From positions 5,047,501 to 5,111,500 of the forward strand of contig NC_135371.1 of the NCBI RefSeq assembly GCF_049243985.1: a stretch of 64,000 bases of DNA. Reading direction: 5' to 3'. Position numbers and translations under genes: made by a program. Below are positions 11,130-22,529 of the stretch, in pieces. The stretch is from Paroedura picta. Lineage: Eukaryota > Chordata > Lepidosauria > Squamata > Gekkonidae. How positions within the stretch are numbered: the stretch's first letter is position 1; the number at the start of each line of letters is the position of its first letter. The notes below the pieces were generated by a model. The model saw only the letters and a list, made by a program, of their open reading frames with translations, ran no database searches and was not told the DNA's origin.

Positions 11130-11440
11130 CCTGCCCTGGCTTGATCAGACTGAGAGGGGAGGATCTCAGACACAGCCCCCCCCCCTCCGACATCTCACCC
11201 CCCAAACTCAGTGGGTCAAAGGGCTTTTATGCACCAGAATTTACAATCCTTTCCCAAGACATCTCCTTGCTCTTGGTTCTCGTGTCAACGTTGTTGGTTC
11301 CAAAGTCAACTGTAGAGAAATCCCTGGAGCTTTGCTAAGATGCAGAATAAATCACCATGATTTGGATAATAATAAGGGAAAGAGAATCTTCCCCACCTTG
11401 AAGTCTCTCTTTGGGTTTGAGCCCAGGTGCAGAGATGGAG
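11130..11440 (-). promoter_or_regulatory. Conserved upstream block of gene A (putative promoter)
   Basis: About 310 bp alignable with the same place upstream of B-E. Contains a TATA-like GCATAAAA (minus strand, 11232-11225), 206 bp from the ATG, and a conserved box starting AATAAATCACCATGAT (plus-strand reading, from 11345). Function is inferred from position and conservation. Confidence 0.55.
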
Positions 11441-12138
11441 GCAACATGTTGGCGAGAACTCGCCAACATGGCTCCATGTAGTCATGGAAGAGGCCCGTGA
11501 GCTTGGCCTAGCTTTCAGGGGAAGACAGGTCCAGTATTGCATAACCATTAAGACATGGCATTCTGACAGGAGAGTCAGGAAATACTCCAGCTCCGTACCT
11601 CACAAACACCTCCATAGTAAAATACCGATGGGCCTTCTCAAAAGCACATTTTAACACGTTCCCCTCAGCTTTCCTCGAGGGCAGGTTTCTCTGTCGTCCA
11701 CTAATGCCCTTGTGACACTGCCCGTCCTGATACAATCTCACATAAAGTATTATATCGTCCCTTTTATGACAGCATTCAAAAATATTTAATCCTACCTTTA
11801 CTATCCCATTACATTAGACATTCATCTTCGTCCTCCCATAATAGTGGCACTCCAGTTAAATTGCTGCTAAGGGATAAAGGCCTACTTATTTCTAACACGG
11901 TAGCAAAATTCCTTTACATTTCTACTAGAATAAGATTTTTAAAAATGTCCCAACGATACTAATGGATAGGTAAATGCCATCTTATCACCTGGGTTAATGG
12001 ACTGTTCAAGAAGATTCCTTGATTCCTTGTTTTTGTAAACTTCTCTGAGTTCTCCCCTTTTCTTTACATATTATATCCCTTTTTTACCTATCCACAATAA
12101 CTTTATACTTGTTCTCGAAAATTTATTATTTTTACATT
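11441..12138. other. Spacer upstream of gene A
   Basis: AT-rich, no gene or clear repeat recognised. Confidence 0.4.
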
Positions 12139-12146
12139 GTTTAAAT

Positions 12147-12269
12147 CAGGGGTAGTCAAACTGCGGCCCTCCAGATGTCCATGGACTACAATTCCCAGGA
12201 ATGCTGGCAGGGGGCTCCTGGGAATTGTAGTCCATGGACATCTGGAGGGCCGCAGTTTGACTACCCCTG
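12147..12269. mobile_element. Palindromic hAT-type MITE with 8-bp target duplication
   Basis: 123 bp, almost perfect palindrome, ends CAGGGGTAG and CTACCCCTG. Duplication GTTTAAAT at 12139-12146 and 12270-12277 is typical of hAT. A fragment of the same family is at 38851-38885. Confidence 0.92.
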
Positions 12270-12277
12270 GTTTAAAT

Positions 12278-12317
12278 ATTAAGTCCTCGAGCCTCTGGGG
12301 GGAGGTGGGATATAAAT

Positions 12318-12383
<66 letters not shown>

Positions 12384-12384
12384 T
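12278..12384 (+). repeat. L2-like tail and (AAT)n microsatellite
   Basis: CTCGAGCCTCTGGGG...GATATAAATTT followed by about 65 bp of AAT units (12318-12383). Confidence 0.7.
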
Positions 12385-12479
12385 TTTCACAGCAATATTA
12401 TTGTATTTTTTCATGACACCATATTGATTAACTTTTATAATTAATTGTTATAGTTTTCTGTGGATGTATCATTTATATG

Positions 12480-12930
12480 GGTCAATTGGACATCTGACTC
12501 GTGCCATGCTTGGATCCAGAAGTACAGAGTCCAGTTATTCTGCCAGCATTGACACTGTATCAACATCTTGTGGGTGCACAATTAACACGAGTACATCCGG
12601 CATGAAGGATTGTGAATCATATGAGCTGAGAGATACATCACCTCAGTGGTCCAGTCCTGTGTCAAGTGTCACAAACGGAGAGGCCATCAACAAGATGGGA
12701 CACCTTCCACCAGAGCAACTCAACTCTATGCCTTCCTTCACTTATATAGGCCTCAACATCCTTAGCCCTTGGCATGCAAGACTAAACGTGGGCAAGCCAA
12801 GAGCAAATGTTGGACTGCACTTTTCACAGTGGTGTGCAAATGTATTCGCTCCCCCTCAGTTTTTGTCTTATTTTGTCACATTACAACTTGGAACTCAGTT
12901 GGGTTTCATGGGTGGGGGTACCACCATTTG
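12480..12930. repeat. Spacer block duplicated upstream of A and B, with Tc1 end
   Basis: Aligns with 23527-24075 upstream of B. The last 100 bp (from about 12829, CAGTGGTGTGCAAATGTATTC) is a Tc1-type terminal repeat; the rest of the transposon is missing here. Confidence 0.75.
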
Positions 12931-13241
12931 ACTTCCACCTGGATTGGGCCAGGCCCTGGAGCACCCGCCTCCAGAAACCAGCTGTGAGACACTCAAAGAT
13001 CCTTGTGCCTAGATGCTGGCTGGCCACCAAGGAGGCTGCTCCTATGGCACCCTACTTCGGCTGTGGATTGGTCCAGCCTTCAGTGCATGCTCTATTGAGT
13101 TATCTCTATTGAGTATGAATCAACTGGGAAGCAGGTTGAGCTCAGCAACCAATATTAAGGAAATTGGCTGTGGCCATCGCCATGCTATTGTTTTCACCCA
13201 ATTTTTCTGACTAGCAGCTGTCGTGGTTTTTGTAAAGCCAA

Positions 13242-13247
13242 TTTATT
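13242..13247 (-). promoter_or_regulatory. Possible poly(A) signal of gene B
   Basis: AATAAA on the minus strand about 95 bp past the gene B stop codon. Placement fits a 3' UTR; no transcript evidence. Confidence 0.3.
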
Positions 13248-13342
13248 ACATTAACATATCAGACAGTTCTCTTATGAGGCAGGTCTGCAGGCCGCAAAGG
13301 TGCATAAAATAGCAACAATAAAAAAAATCACTGTACAGAAAA

Positions 13343-14253
13343 TCAAATCCCATCTTGATTTTTCATCATGAGATAGTCCTTGATATTCAGATCAGGCCTC
13401 ACTACAATGATGTAACATTTGGGGAGGAAGATGCAGGCCAGCAGCCCAGCACTGGAGGCCAAGATAGAGAAGACCTGCACGGCGACCATGTATTTCCCCT
13501 TGGAGCTTAGGTAGGTGGGCACAAAGGACACCCACACACTGCAGAAGACCAGCATGCTGAAGGTGATCAGCTTGGCTTCGTTGAAGGCCCCAGGAAGCTT
13601 CCTGGCCAGGAAGGCCACTGTGAAGGAGATGGCAGCCAGGAAGCCCATGTAGCCCAAGGCACCATAAAACATGGCCACAGACCCCTCATTGCATTGCAAT
13701 ATGATCTGCCCATGCTGGGAGTGCATGTCGAACTCTGGGAAAGGGGGAGAGATGCCCAGCCAGAGGGCACAGAAGCCAATTTGAATAGTGGAACAAGAAA
13801 GGACAATGGACTTTGCCAGAGTTTTCCCCACCCACTTCCTCATCCTGTTCCCTGGCTGGGTGGCCATAAAGGCCACCACCACAGTGATTGTTTTAGCCAA
13901 TAGAGAAGACACAGCAACAGAGAAGATGGTGCAGAAGGTGGTTTGTCGGAGAAGGCAGGTCACCCTCCTTGGCTGGCCAACAAATATCAGAGAAGACAGA
14001 AAGGAAAGCAGGAGTGAGATGAGAAGAATGTAGGTGAGGTCTCGATTGTTGGCTTTGACTATGGGCGTGTCCGTATATTTAATAAAGATTGCTAGAATTA
14101 GAAGTGTGACTATGGACAAGAAGAAGATACAAACAATGAGGACAATCCCCAAATTCTCCTTATAGGAGAGAAAAGTAATCTCTTTGGGAATGCACTGAGT
14201 GTGTTCCAGGTTGGGATACTGATCTTCTGGGCAATTGGTGCAAAGTTCTGTAT
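13343..14253 (-). CDS. V2R gene B exon 6 (seven-transmembrane exon)
   Basis: 911 bp, ends at TGA on 13345-13343. Encodes the linker end ([11 protein letters not shown]), seven hydrophobic segments, the [12 protein letters not shown] loop and [16 protein letters not shown] of the class C 7TM fold. Its silent sites share a variant pattern with gene E rather than with C and D. Confidence 0.95.
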
Positions 14254-17200
14254 CTGAAATGAAAAAGAGGGGTTTATAGCATCATCTTTATCTCATTCAT
14301 ATTCACAACAAGGTGCACTCCTTTGGATTCCATGAAGCCAAATTCCATCAGTGTGTGTAACCAAATATTATCTGGCCACAGTGCTGTATTAAAATAAATT
14401 TGAATTTGAATGACCAAATAGAAATACTCACATAGGTCAAATGTAATTTTTAAACAATACAGAAGAGAGAGAGAAAGATTGAAAAATTTGCATCTTTTAG
14501 AACAACTGCACTGATTAAAGAATATTGATTGACTGCTTAAAAATGTTATGTTCTCCATAATGCTGCTGAAGACAGCTCACAGCTCAATGGAATGATGAAA
14601 CAAAAAATTAAGATCAGTGATAATATAACATTTTTTGTAAAGGTAGAGGGGAGACCCTGATCCCCTGCATCTCTAGTTTAAGGAGACCACGGAAATCTTC
14701 TTTTCCCCGTGAAGAACAGATGGAAAGTTTTGCAAGGTAGCGTTCCTGCTTCATCCTTGATATCACCAACACTGGCAGTCTTCAAGCAAAGGTTGGATGC
14801 ACACTTTTCTTGGATGCTTTAGGATGCTTTGGGCTGATCCTGCGTTGAGCAGGGGGTTGGACTAGATGGCCTGTATGGCCCCTTCCAACTCTATGATTCT
14901 TTGATTCTAATTCCTGGATGATCAAAACTTTATTGCCTTAGGCATTATAGAGCTGCTCTCATAGTATTGCTCCCTAGGTAGCCTGCAGTTTCAGTATATG
15001 GCTGAGTGTTCTAATAAAAATAAAGAGCTAACACACCCAAGGAGAAAACCATGATTTGAGTTTTTTTTTTAATCTGGATGTCACCTTACAATTATGAGCA
15101 ATTTATAGTTTAAACCCAGTGAAACCATAAATTGCTCATAATCACTCATCTACAAGCAGGTGTCCCAAGGTGAGAGCCTCCCACAGGGTCCAAGGAGAAT
15201 AGAGAAGTTATTGGGGAAAGGTAATAATGCATAAACCTGGGTCCTCCAAGACTCCAGCGAAGCCTCATTTGCTTGCCCTTGATAAAGAAAGGCATTTAAA
15301 GGCATTGAAAGCAACAAAAGCTAATGGTGTTGACTGCTGAGCTTTGCTCAGCATACAAATTTACCCGCTAGTCTCTCCACCCAAGGTCTTTCCTTTGTAA
15401 ACTGGAAAAGAAAGACTAGCCCACCCACTTCTGGAACAATGCTCAGAAACTACCAAGCTGACTCTTTGCTCCACACCCAAGGGCACATCCTTTCCTCCCG
15501 TCACCCACCTTCCTGCATGGAGATGGTTCCTTCTCCACAGAGAGAACACTCATAGCAGCAAATGGGTTTTCCTTCTAGGACCACTTTCACATATCCAGGG
15601 AGGCAGCTTTTGGTACACCTGGAATCAGGCAGTGTCTATGGACAAAGGCACGGGAGCATTACGTGGGGAAAGGAGAATGGATTCATTGGGCAAGAGTATG
15701 GTTAAACATTCTCAATTACTGGCTTAAAATCTCTTTTTTCCCCTGTGGATTAGCTTCTTTGATAATGAAGGATGACTTCCAGTCTTCATGGAAACAATCG
15801 GTGAGGGGGAAAATCGCAGCTTTGGGATTTTCTCCAGAATTTCTGGTTCGGATGGCCTATGACCAAGCTAAAGAGGTTATCAAACAGCGAGTAGTGGATA
15901 TAGAACGCCAACATGATCTAGCGAATACCTCTGCCTTCATTGTTAGTGAAGGCTACAGGTATGTCACAGCTCCCTTGACTTATTTAAAGAATCTTGAGGT
16001 GCCTAGCCACCGGAGGGCCTTCACTTTAGCTCGTTGCAATGCCCTTCCCTCAGCTGTACTTGAAGGGAGATACAAGAAAACTACATATGGTGAAAGGAAG
16101 TGCCCCTGTGGCTCTGGTCAAATAGAAACATTGGAACATATCCTTTTGTATTGTCAGTTTTATGATGACATACGTTCCATATTTATCACACCATGGTTAC
16201 ATAGAGTCCTAGGGTGCTCAGGACAATTTTATATCTCCCTGCTGCTCACAGACACAAATTGTTCCATCACATATAGTGTCGCCAGGTTTTGTGCTGCAGC
16301 CATGAAAAGGCGGTGGAAGTTGACTAAAACTTAACAGACCCTGAGAGCATTTAGAACAATTTCCTATATTTCCATTTAATTCTAATTTATATTTTAGCAG
16401 ACTCATAGTCTAAGTGTTTAACATAATGCTATTTTATGAGTAAAACTGTGTTTTAGCCATATTATTTATGTAACTGTGAAATTGTTTTGATTTTGCTGGT
16501 CTATGACCGTAATAAAGAATACTACTACTACATTGGGCAATAACATTTATATATGTGTTTATGAAATACCAATGTTCTTAAATGTTACCTTTCCTATGTT
16601 TATTGCTAGTCACCTTAATGGTTAAAATGAAAAGCTCATAAGAGTCTCATGGAGGTGTCATATATGATACTAAACAAAGTGATTGATGCCCTTCCTCACC
16701 TTGTTATGCCATGTGTACCACACAATAGCATCTTGATCGATGGTCAGCTTTATCTCCCCTGAGGCCTGCCTTTCTACACTGCCAACTTTCACTCTCGAGA
16801 TGGAGAAGTTGGAAAAGATGATGGTGTTCACAATGTCCAAATTGGCTTCCAGGTCTCCATTTTCAAGCAAATCCTTTCTGTCCACGGAAGCATTGAGCAA
16901 CTGGTAGAGTCTCAGGAAACGATGAACCTAGAATCACAGAGAAAACAGCATCCTTTAGAAGAGAGGTCTACCAACTTGTTTTAGCTATGGATTTCTTCTT
17001 GCTGGTCACTTTTAGACAGTGTTGTGAAATTGGTGGTGTCTCGGGAAAGGATGAAACTGGAATCTCAGTTTTAGAAGACAGCATTAATCATACTGAAGAC
17101 AGCAGACTCTTGTCCAAATTGGTTGCAGTTGTTGGCATCCTCTTCCACTTTATTTACCCTGTCTGAAAAGTGCGGGACATTCATATTTGCCAACATCTGA

Positions 17201-20200
17201 GACCCAGACAAACAACTGTGAAAATTTGCCCCCTTGCATTGCCTCACCCTCTTCAGCTGGGAGAGATTTATAGCTAAAGGAAGGAGTGGAGAAAGTCCAG
17301 ATAGCTGGCTGATATTGTACTTGTTCATTTCAACTTGGGCAGATTGTTTTCTCTGTAGAATGTGACAAATAATGTTCTTTCAAAAGGCTTGTATTTTAAT
17401 AGATAAAAAGGTAAAGGTATCCCCTGTGCAAGCACCGAGTCATGTCTGACCCTTGGGGTGACGCCCTCTGGCGTTTTCATGGCAGACTCAATACGGGGTG
17501 GTTTGCCAGTGCCTTCCCCAGTCATTACCGTTTACCCCCCAGCAAGCTGGGTACTCATTTTACCGACCTCGGAAGGATGGAAGGCTGAGTCAACCTTGAG
17601 CCGGCTGCTGGGATCGAACTCCCAGCCTCATGGGCAAAGCTTTCAGACGGCTGCCTTACTACTCTGCGCCACAAGAGGCTCTATTTATCTATTTTAATAG
17701 ATACGGTAACGTAAATGTGGCTAGTGCTTTGTTGGAAAACTAGGTGGCTGGGGAATGTCATGAGATCTTGACAATGGCTGAATAGCTCTAAGTTTCTCCT
17801 GAATGCACGTGGTCTTTTAGAAGAAGAAGAAGAAGAAGAAGAAGAAGAAGAAGAAGAAGAAGAAGAAGAAGAAAAGGGGGAGAGTTGGCCACTTTTCTGT
17901 ACCCAAAGGAGTCTCAAAGTGGCTTACATTCATCTTCCCTTTCCTCTCCCCACCACAGACACCCTGTGAGGGAGGTGAGGCTGAGAGAGCCCTGATATTA
18001 CTGAAGAAGAAGAGTTGGTTCTTATATGACGCTTTTCTCTACCTGAAGGAGGCTCAAAGCGACTTACAGTTGCCTTCCCTTTCCTCTCCCCACAACAGAC
18101 ACCCTGTGAGGTGGGTGAGGCTGAGAGAGCCCTGATATTACTGCTTGGTCAGAACACGCTTTATCAGTGCTGTGGTGAGCCCAAGGTCATCTGGCTGGCT
18201 GAATGTGGGGGAGTGCAGAATCAAACCCAGTTTGCCAGATTAGAAGTCCGCACTCCTAACCACTATACCAAGTTGGCTCAAAGGTCTCTCCCTAGACGTG
18301 ATCCAACAACATGTCCTTCCAGCTGGAGGTCCCAAGGATTAGACCTGAAACCTCCTGCACGGAAATTGGCTGATCTGACTCTGAGCTACGGCCCCTCATT
18401 GGCCCAGGAGAGATGCCTTCGCAGCAATTTGCCATGACTGAAAATGCCAAAAGGCACTGAAGGTGGACAAAAAATTGTGTCAAGGTTCCTGATAGTCCCC
18501 TCAGGCTAAGAATCATGCCCTCCAACATTTCTTGAGATATGTGGCAATTTCACTAAGGATCGTTGGCTGGTCTTAGTTGTGCTTTGCATCCCAGACAGTC
18601 CAGGGCCTATTCTGCACACAATAGATAATGTACTATCAATGTACTTTAGAAATAGATTTTCCTGTTCGGCATGAGAAAATCCAGCTGCCAAAGCACATTG
18701 AAAGTGCATTATACCAGTGGTCCCCAACCCCCGGTTCGGGGACCGGGACCAGGACTAGGACCGGGACCAGGACAGGGACCGGTCTGTGGATCAGTCGGCA
18801 CCGGGCCGTGGCTCCTCCTCATCCTCCTCCCCAGCTGCTGCTTCAGGAGCTGCCCTGCCACTCTGCCCCTGGGTCATCTTTGGTTCTCTCCAGCGGCCGC
18901 CATGGCTGAGGCTCCCTCTCGGCGTGGCACTGTGTGGCACTGCGCAACTGCTGTTGGCAGCGCCCCCCAGCGGGCAGTAGGAAGTCAGGGGTGCCAACAG
19001 GAAAGCAAGTGGAGCAGGGACTCAGGTGGCGTTGATGTCCCTCGGCAAAAGACTACTCCCGCCTGGGCCTCAGTAAAATTGTGAAGCGTTGACCGGTCCC
19101 CAGTGATAAAAAGGTTGTGGACCACTGCATTATACTATGTGTGTGGAATGGACCCAGGCCAGACTGTGGGCAGAAGTTAATGTGGTAAGGAGGAGGGTGC
19201 CAGTTCAGGAAGATGGATGAGTAGCAGAGCACCCAGGGAGAACAAGGGAGACCTTTTCTCTCTTGCTCCAGAGGGAGCAAGAAGGACAATGTTCCCTCAG
19301 AGAGTCAGAAACTGAGTGATTTAGAAATTTGCTGAATGCTCTATGCCAACCACCCCAATGTAGATCCATAATACTATTTTCTAAGAAAAAATGCAGATTA
19401 GTATTCTTAAATCACAGGAAAAGGATACCTGCCAAGGTTGTATTCGTTCATGTTCCCATCTGTTTCTCCAAACACTCGTTCTCCTGTCAGACCTGGATGA
19501 ATAGGCAGCATTTAAGGCATGTGCCACCACCTGGATGGATGTGTAAGTTTTGTAGGCCCTGGGGGGCAGGAGTTCTTTCAGGACCTCCCAGGGCCTGTCT
19601 TCCAGCCCCTCTTTCTCTCTGCATCTCAAGTGGCCTCTCTCAGACAAAATGGGCTTTGAGTAGAAGGGATCAAATCCTTTCTCCATAAACTCCACAATAA
19701 GAGGGTGACATACTTGTAAATAGTGAAACATCTTCCTTTTCTTTGTCTGGCTCATGACAGAGAGAGATCCATGCATAGGGATCTCAAAGGGAGAGGGATT
19801 ACATGCCAAGCTGAGGAGAGAATCCATCCAAAGGGTTGTGATCCAAACTTTACACACTCTGACTTTCCTGGAAAGTTCAAATCTTCTAATTTGTAATTGA
19901 ACATATGCCATAAATTCAGCATCTCCATAGAAAACAAATACATTGACTACATCTTGAATGAGAAATGAAGCAAAACGATGCTTTTTTTCTTCATCCCAGT
20001 CACTGAAACGAAATCCATGTTCTGAGATGCTCTCTGCAAAGGCAACACAGATGCCGTTCATGAGCATGAGAGATGTCAAGGTGCCCTTGAAGTTTTCCCC
20101 ACTCTCCTGACCAAGGAGACCAACCCACGTCCATTGGAAATGTTGGAGCAGTCTGACAATTCCCAGGTATTGGGCTTCTTCTGCTTGAGACATTTGGTAG

Positions 20201-22417
20201 AGAAAAGGAAACTGAGTTTTATCCTTAAAAAACGGCAGATGAAAATCATGGGTGACCTAATGGGGAAAAAACACATTTAGGGGAAACCAAAATGCATATC
20301 ATCTACATATAAAAATAACTTTCTATTCAAAGAGGCACTTAAAGTCAATATTTCTAGATTTCTTTATTCCATCATGCCAGACAGTCTTTGACTCAAAGAC
20401 AGGTGGATGAGGAGGCACCCTGATCACCTGTGCACTCATGGCAGCAGGCTGGCTTTTCTAAAAGTTTTTCGCTTCAGCAAGAAGATGTACAGATGCCATC
20501 TAAAAAAAGACAGGTTCTTTCTGCCTACTACTATCCAAGTCAAAAAAGGATGTTTCAAATCCTTGTCAAAGTAAATCCTTGTCAAACCCTCTCAAATCTC
20601 CCAAAACTTATTTTGTTCTGTACCAGAAACCTTTCAAAGTCCATCAGTGTTTCTTTAGATACATTAGCCCCATACCTGGTTCATACCTGAGGGACTTTGT
20701 AGGTGCTCAAGACCATTGAAACACCCATGGAAATGTCAGACTGAGAGCCTTCAAGAACAGCCAAAAGATTATTCTGTCTGCCACATTTGTAGTTTGGAAT
20801 GGTCTCTTGGCCAGAGGGTAGGAGGTCTATCAAAGCATCATATGTCAACCTGGGATAGAAAGTGTTCTCATAGACAGTGTAGCCCAGAGTAGTATTATTA
20901 GGTAAGAGCCTGGGATTCTGGTTGATCTCATGAACAGCCAACGAGAAAGCCAGGAGGTGCCACTTTAGCCTTGGATCACTCCTAGGAAAGATATACACAT
21001 GTCATTTTATCAAGGGATGCCATATATCTGGGCCTTGCTGGTGCCTTAACTGGTATGGGCAAAAGCAGTTTACAGGGATGATAATATGGAGATTTGCCTT
21101 GTTTGAGGTTGAATTAGTGGCAGCCAAGAAGGGGTACACACATATGCACAGACTAAGATGCCTTTTACTGAGGCAGATCTCTGCACTATCAAAGTCAGAA
21201 TTCTCCACACCGATCTCCAGGATCTCAGGCTGTGGTCTTTGTACCTGGTCCCTTATAACTGGAAATGCCACGATTGAACCGTTGTGCTTCTCTGCACAAT
21301 GCAGATGGACTTCCACTGAGCCAAAATCCCAGCACGTGGCTGGTGTAGACAGTAGACTTTGGGGTATTTATCAAAATGCAGAATTTCTTTATAGGGTTGG
21401 CGCAGCTGCAGTTGATTCACAGCTAAGTTTATCTGGGCTACCGAGCCAGAGAAAGGGATACTGAAATTTCACTAGTAAGAGGTCCTCTCAAATAGTAATT
21501 GGCAATCTGACCATACATATTCCCTGCCCCCTGAAATGCAAATCTCTCTGATTCCAACAGAAGTACAGTCCACGAAGCCAACATAGAATGTGGCTTGAAT
21601 CTTCTGACCATACATTACATAAGGACAGTAATCAGGTCATCTGTTTCTCTTGGAAGCACCATGCTTACAAACCACCCTGATATAAGTCCATCTTGGCATT
21701 CAAAGACCTATAGTAGTTAGCTGAGAGCTCACCAAATCCATGTCTTTCTTCTTCAGTTTGAGAGGACATTCATTGTAAGATGCTTTCCTCCCAGATTCTT
21801 GGCAGTGGAAGACATTTATTTTATTTATTTTAGATTTATATACAGCCCTTCCTTATGGCTATGGGAGGTTTACATATAATATAATATAACAAATAGCATG
21901 ATTACAGAGAACGTTGCGACAAATATAACAAATATTTATATAACAACATATAACAAATAAGAAGTATGACAATCAACATGTCAACCAGAACAATATTTAA
22001 CAGGGACATTGACACAGCTTTGGGTTGGTCAGGTGTTTTGGGGCTAGTTGGCCTCATTCAAATGCCTGGTAGAGCATTAGCAAGATTTGTCCACTTTTTA
22101 GATGGTGATAGAAGCAAAGCGGCACCCAGGCATTCATGAATAAGAAAGAACCCAGAATGCTGTTCCACGACATACATGAAAAAGAATCACAAAGGACTGG
22201 CTTACCGCTTTTCATTTAGGAAGGGGGTCTCCCTAAGCGTTGGTGGGGGACAGTAATTAACCGTCATAGTGACAAGTCCAGCAATGAGGTGGTCTCCTGA
22301 TCGAAAGCAATTAAAGGGTCTAAAGTCATCCACTGGCACAGAGAATGGACATTTGGCACTCCCCACCCTGCAGTCCGTAAGAGGCAGTAGCAGCAGGAGA
22401 AGCAGGAGGAAGAGCAT
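13343..22417 (-). CDS. VMN2R-like: V2R-like gene B (complete, six exons, 866 aa)
   Basis: Complete class C vomeronasal receptor. Exons: 22206-22417, 20687-20981, 19429-20256, 16700-16927, 15509-15635, 13343-14253; total 2601 bp, in frame, every junction AG/GT. Signal peptide about 1-20; Venus-flytrap to about 521; cysteine-rich linker about 525-595; seven membrane segments near 597-621, 635-655, 667-691, 712-731, 755-779, 790-812 and 817-841; PKCY at the end of TM7 (841-844), then a short tail ending NQDGI. The length of about 865 aa is normal for the family. No disabling change was seen, so it is probably functional. Introns hold a non-LTR end with target duplication, two tRNA-type SINEs, nested hAT copies and a partial duplicate of exon 4. 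The ligand is unknown. Confidence 0.95.
14780..14911 (+). mobile_element. CR1 3' end, plus strand
   Basis: CTTGGATGCTTTAGGATGC...GGACTAGATGGCC...CCCCTTCCAACTCTATGATTCT, the standard CR1 3' UTR and tail. Confidence 0.85.
15509..15635 (-). CDS. V2R gene B exon 5 (cysteine-rich linker)
   Basis: 127 bp. [17 protein letters not shown] and [14 protein letters not shown]; ends GAAG before GTGGGT. Open and in phase with exons 4 and 6. Confidence 0.93.
15694..16530 (+). mobile_element. Non-LTR retrotransposon 3' end with 10-bp target duplication
   Basis: 837 bp, 5' truncated. The frame to 16334 encodes a LINE C-terminus with a [18 protein letters not shown] zinc-knuckle-like motif and ends KRRWKLTKT. 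3' end AATAAAGAATACTACTACTA. Duplication CATTGGGCAA at 15684-15693 and 16531-16540. Clade not certain; R4- or Vingi-like is possible. Inside gene B intron 4. Confidence 0.85.
16700..16927 (-). CDS. V2R gene B exon 4
   Basis: 228 bp. [16 protein letters not shown] at the start and VWYTWHNK before GTGAGG. The end differs from the WPPWYK of the other genes but stays in frame. Confidence 0.92.
17016..17068 (-). pseudogene. Partial duplicate of V2R exon 4 start in gene B intron 3
   Basis: Reads acceptor-like CCAG then TTTCATCCTTTCCCGAGACA and CCACCAATTTC, matching the first about 41 bp of exon 4 (best to gene C) plus flanking intron. It lies 90 bp upstream (transcript sense) of the real exon 4. 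Confidence 0.65.
17406..17681 (-). repeat. tRNA-derived SINE2-type, minus strand, in gene B
   Basis: Flanked by TATTTTAATAGATA at 17392-17405 and 17690-17703, with 8 extra bases next to the head. Target is the paralogue of the one used at 5457-5470 in gene A, where the SINE points the other way. Confidence 0.92.
17819..18282 (-). repeat. Sauria-type SINE with duplicated tail and (GAA)n
   Basis: tRNA-like head at the right end (CTCCTAACCACTATACCAAG), SINE body, a second partial tail copy at about 17874-18007, then (GAA)n at 17819-17873. Genes A and C have the empty site. Confidence 0.88.
18603..19155. mobile_element. MITE-type DNA element, host of a nested hAT
   Basis: Ends GGGCCTATTCTGCACACA and TGTGTGGAATGGACCC are imperfect inverted repeats. 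Without the nested insertion (18715-19127 plus one 8-bp copy) it would be about 130 bp. Confidence 0.65.
18715..19127. mobile_element. hAT-type element nested in a MITE
   Basis: Ends CAGTGGTCCCCAAC and GTTGTGGACCACTG. Perfect 8-bp duplication CATTATAC at 18707-18714 and 19128-19135. GC-rich body with GGGACC units; no transposase. Relative of 27454-27800 and 37799-38229. Confidence 0.93.
19429..20256 (-). CDS. V2R gene B exon 3 (core of ligand-binding domain)
   Basis: 828 bp, 276 codons, opening [18 protein letters not shown], ending QPWQ before GTATCC. Close to gene A exon 3; clearly different from D and E. Confidence 0.94.
20687..20981 (-). CDS. V2R gene B exon 2
   Basis: 295 bp, one codon longer than in A ([12 protein letters not shown]). 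Contains [19 protein letters not shown] and ends YKVPQ before GTATGA. Confidence 0.94.
21810..22010 (-). repeat. Interspersed repeat end, L2-like, minus strand
   Basis: TTTATTTTATTTATTTTAGA then TTATATACAGCCCTTCC, the reversed tail of an L2-type element. Family not certain. Confidence 0.45.
22206..22417 (-). CDS. V2R gene B exon 1 (start and signal peptide)
   Basis: 212 bp from ATG at 22417-22415. Signal peptide [16 protein letters not shown] identical to that of A, then AKCPF and [13 protein letters not shown]. Donor GTAAGC, phase 2. Confidence 0.93.
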
Positions 22418-22529
22418 TCTCCGTCTGCACACACCTTTCCCCCTCCTAGCAGCCAGATCTGAGACACCAGCAGAAAGAGCTGCAGGATCCCCTGGCCGCA
22501 GCAAGGCAGCCGTCACTTGAGCAGTCCTG

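Noticed and set aside
12147-12269. Perfect hairpin as a microRNA precursor
   Set aside because: Ends and 8-bp duplication fit a hAT MITE; another fragment occurs at 38851.
12103-12427. Poly-leucine and poly-asparagine open frames
   Set aside because: Produced by the (AAT)n repeat and the palindromic MITE.
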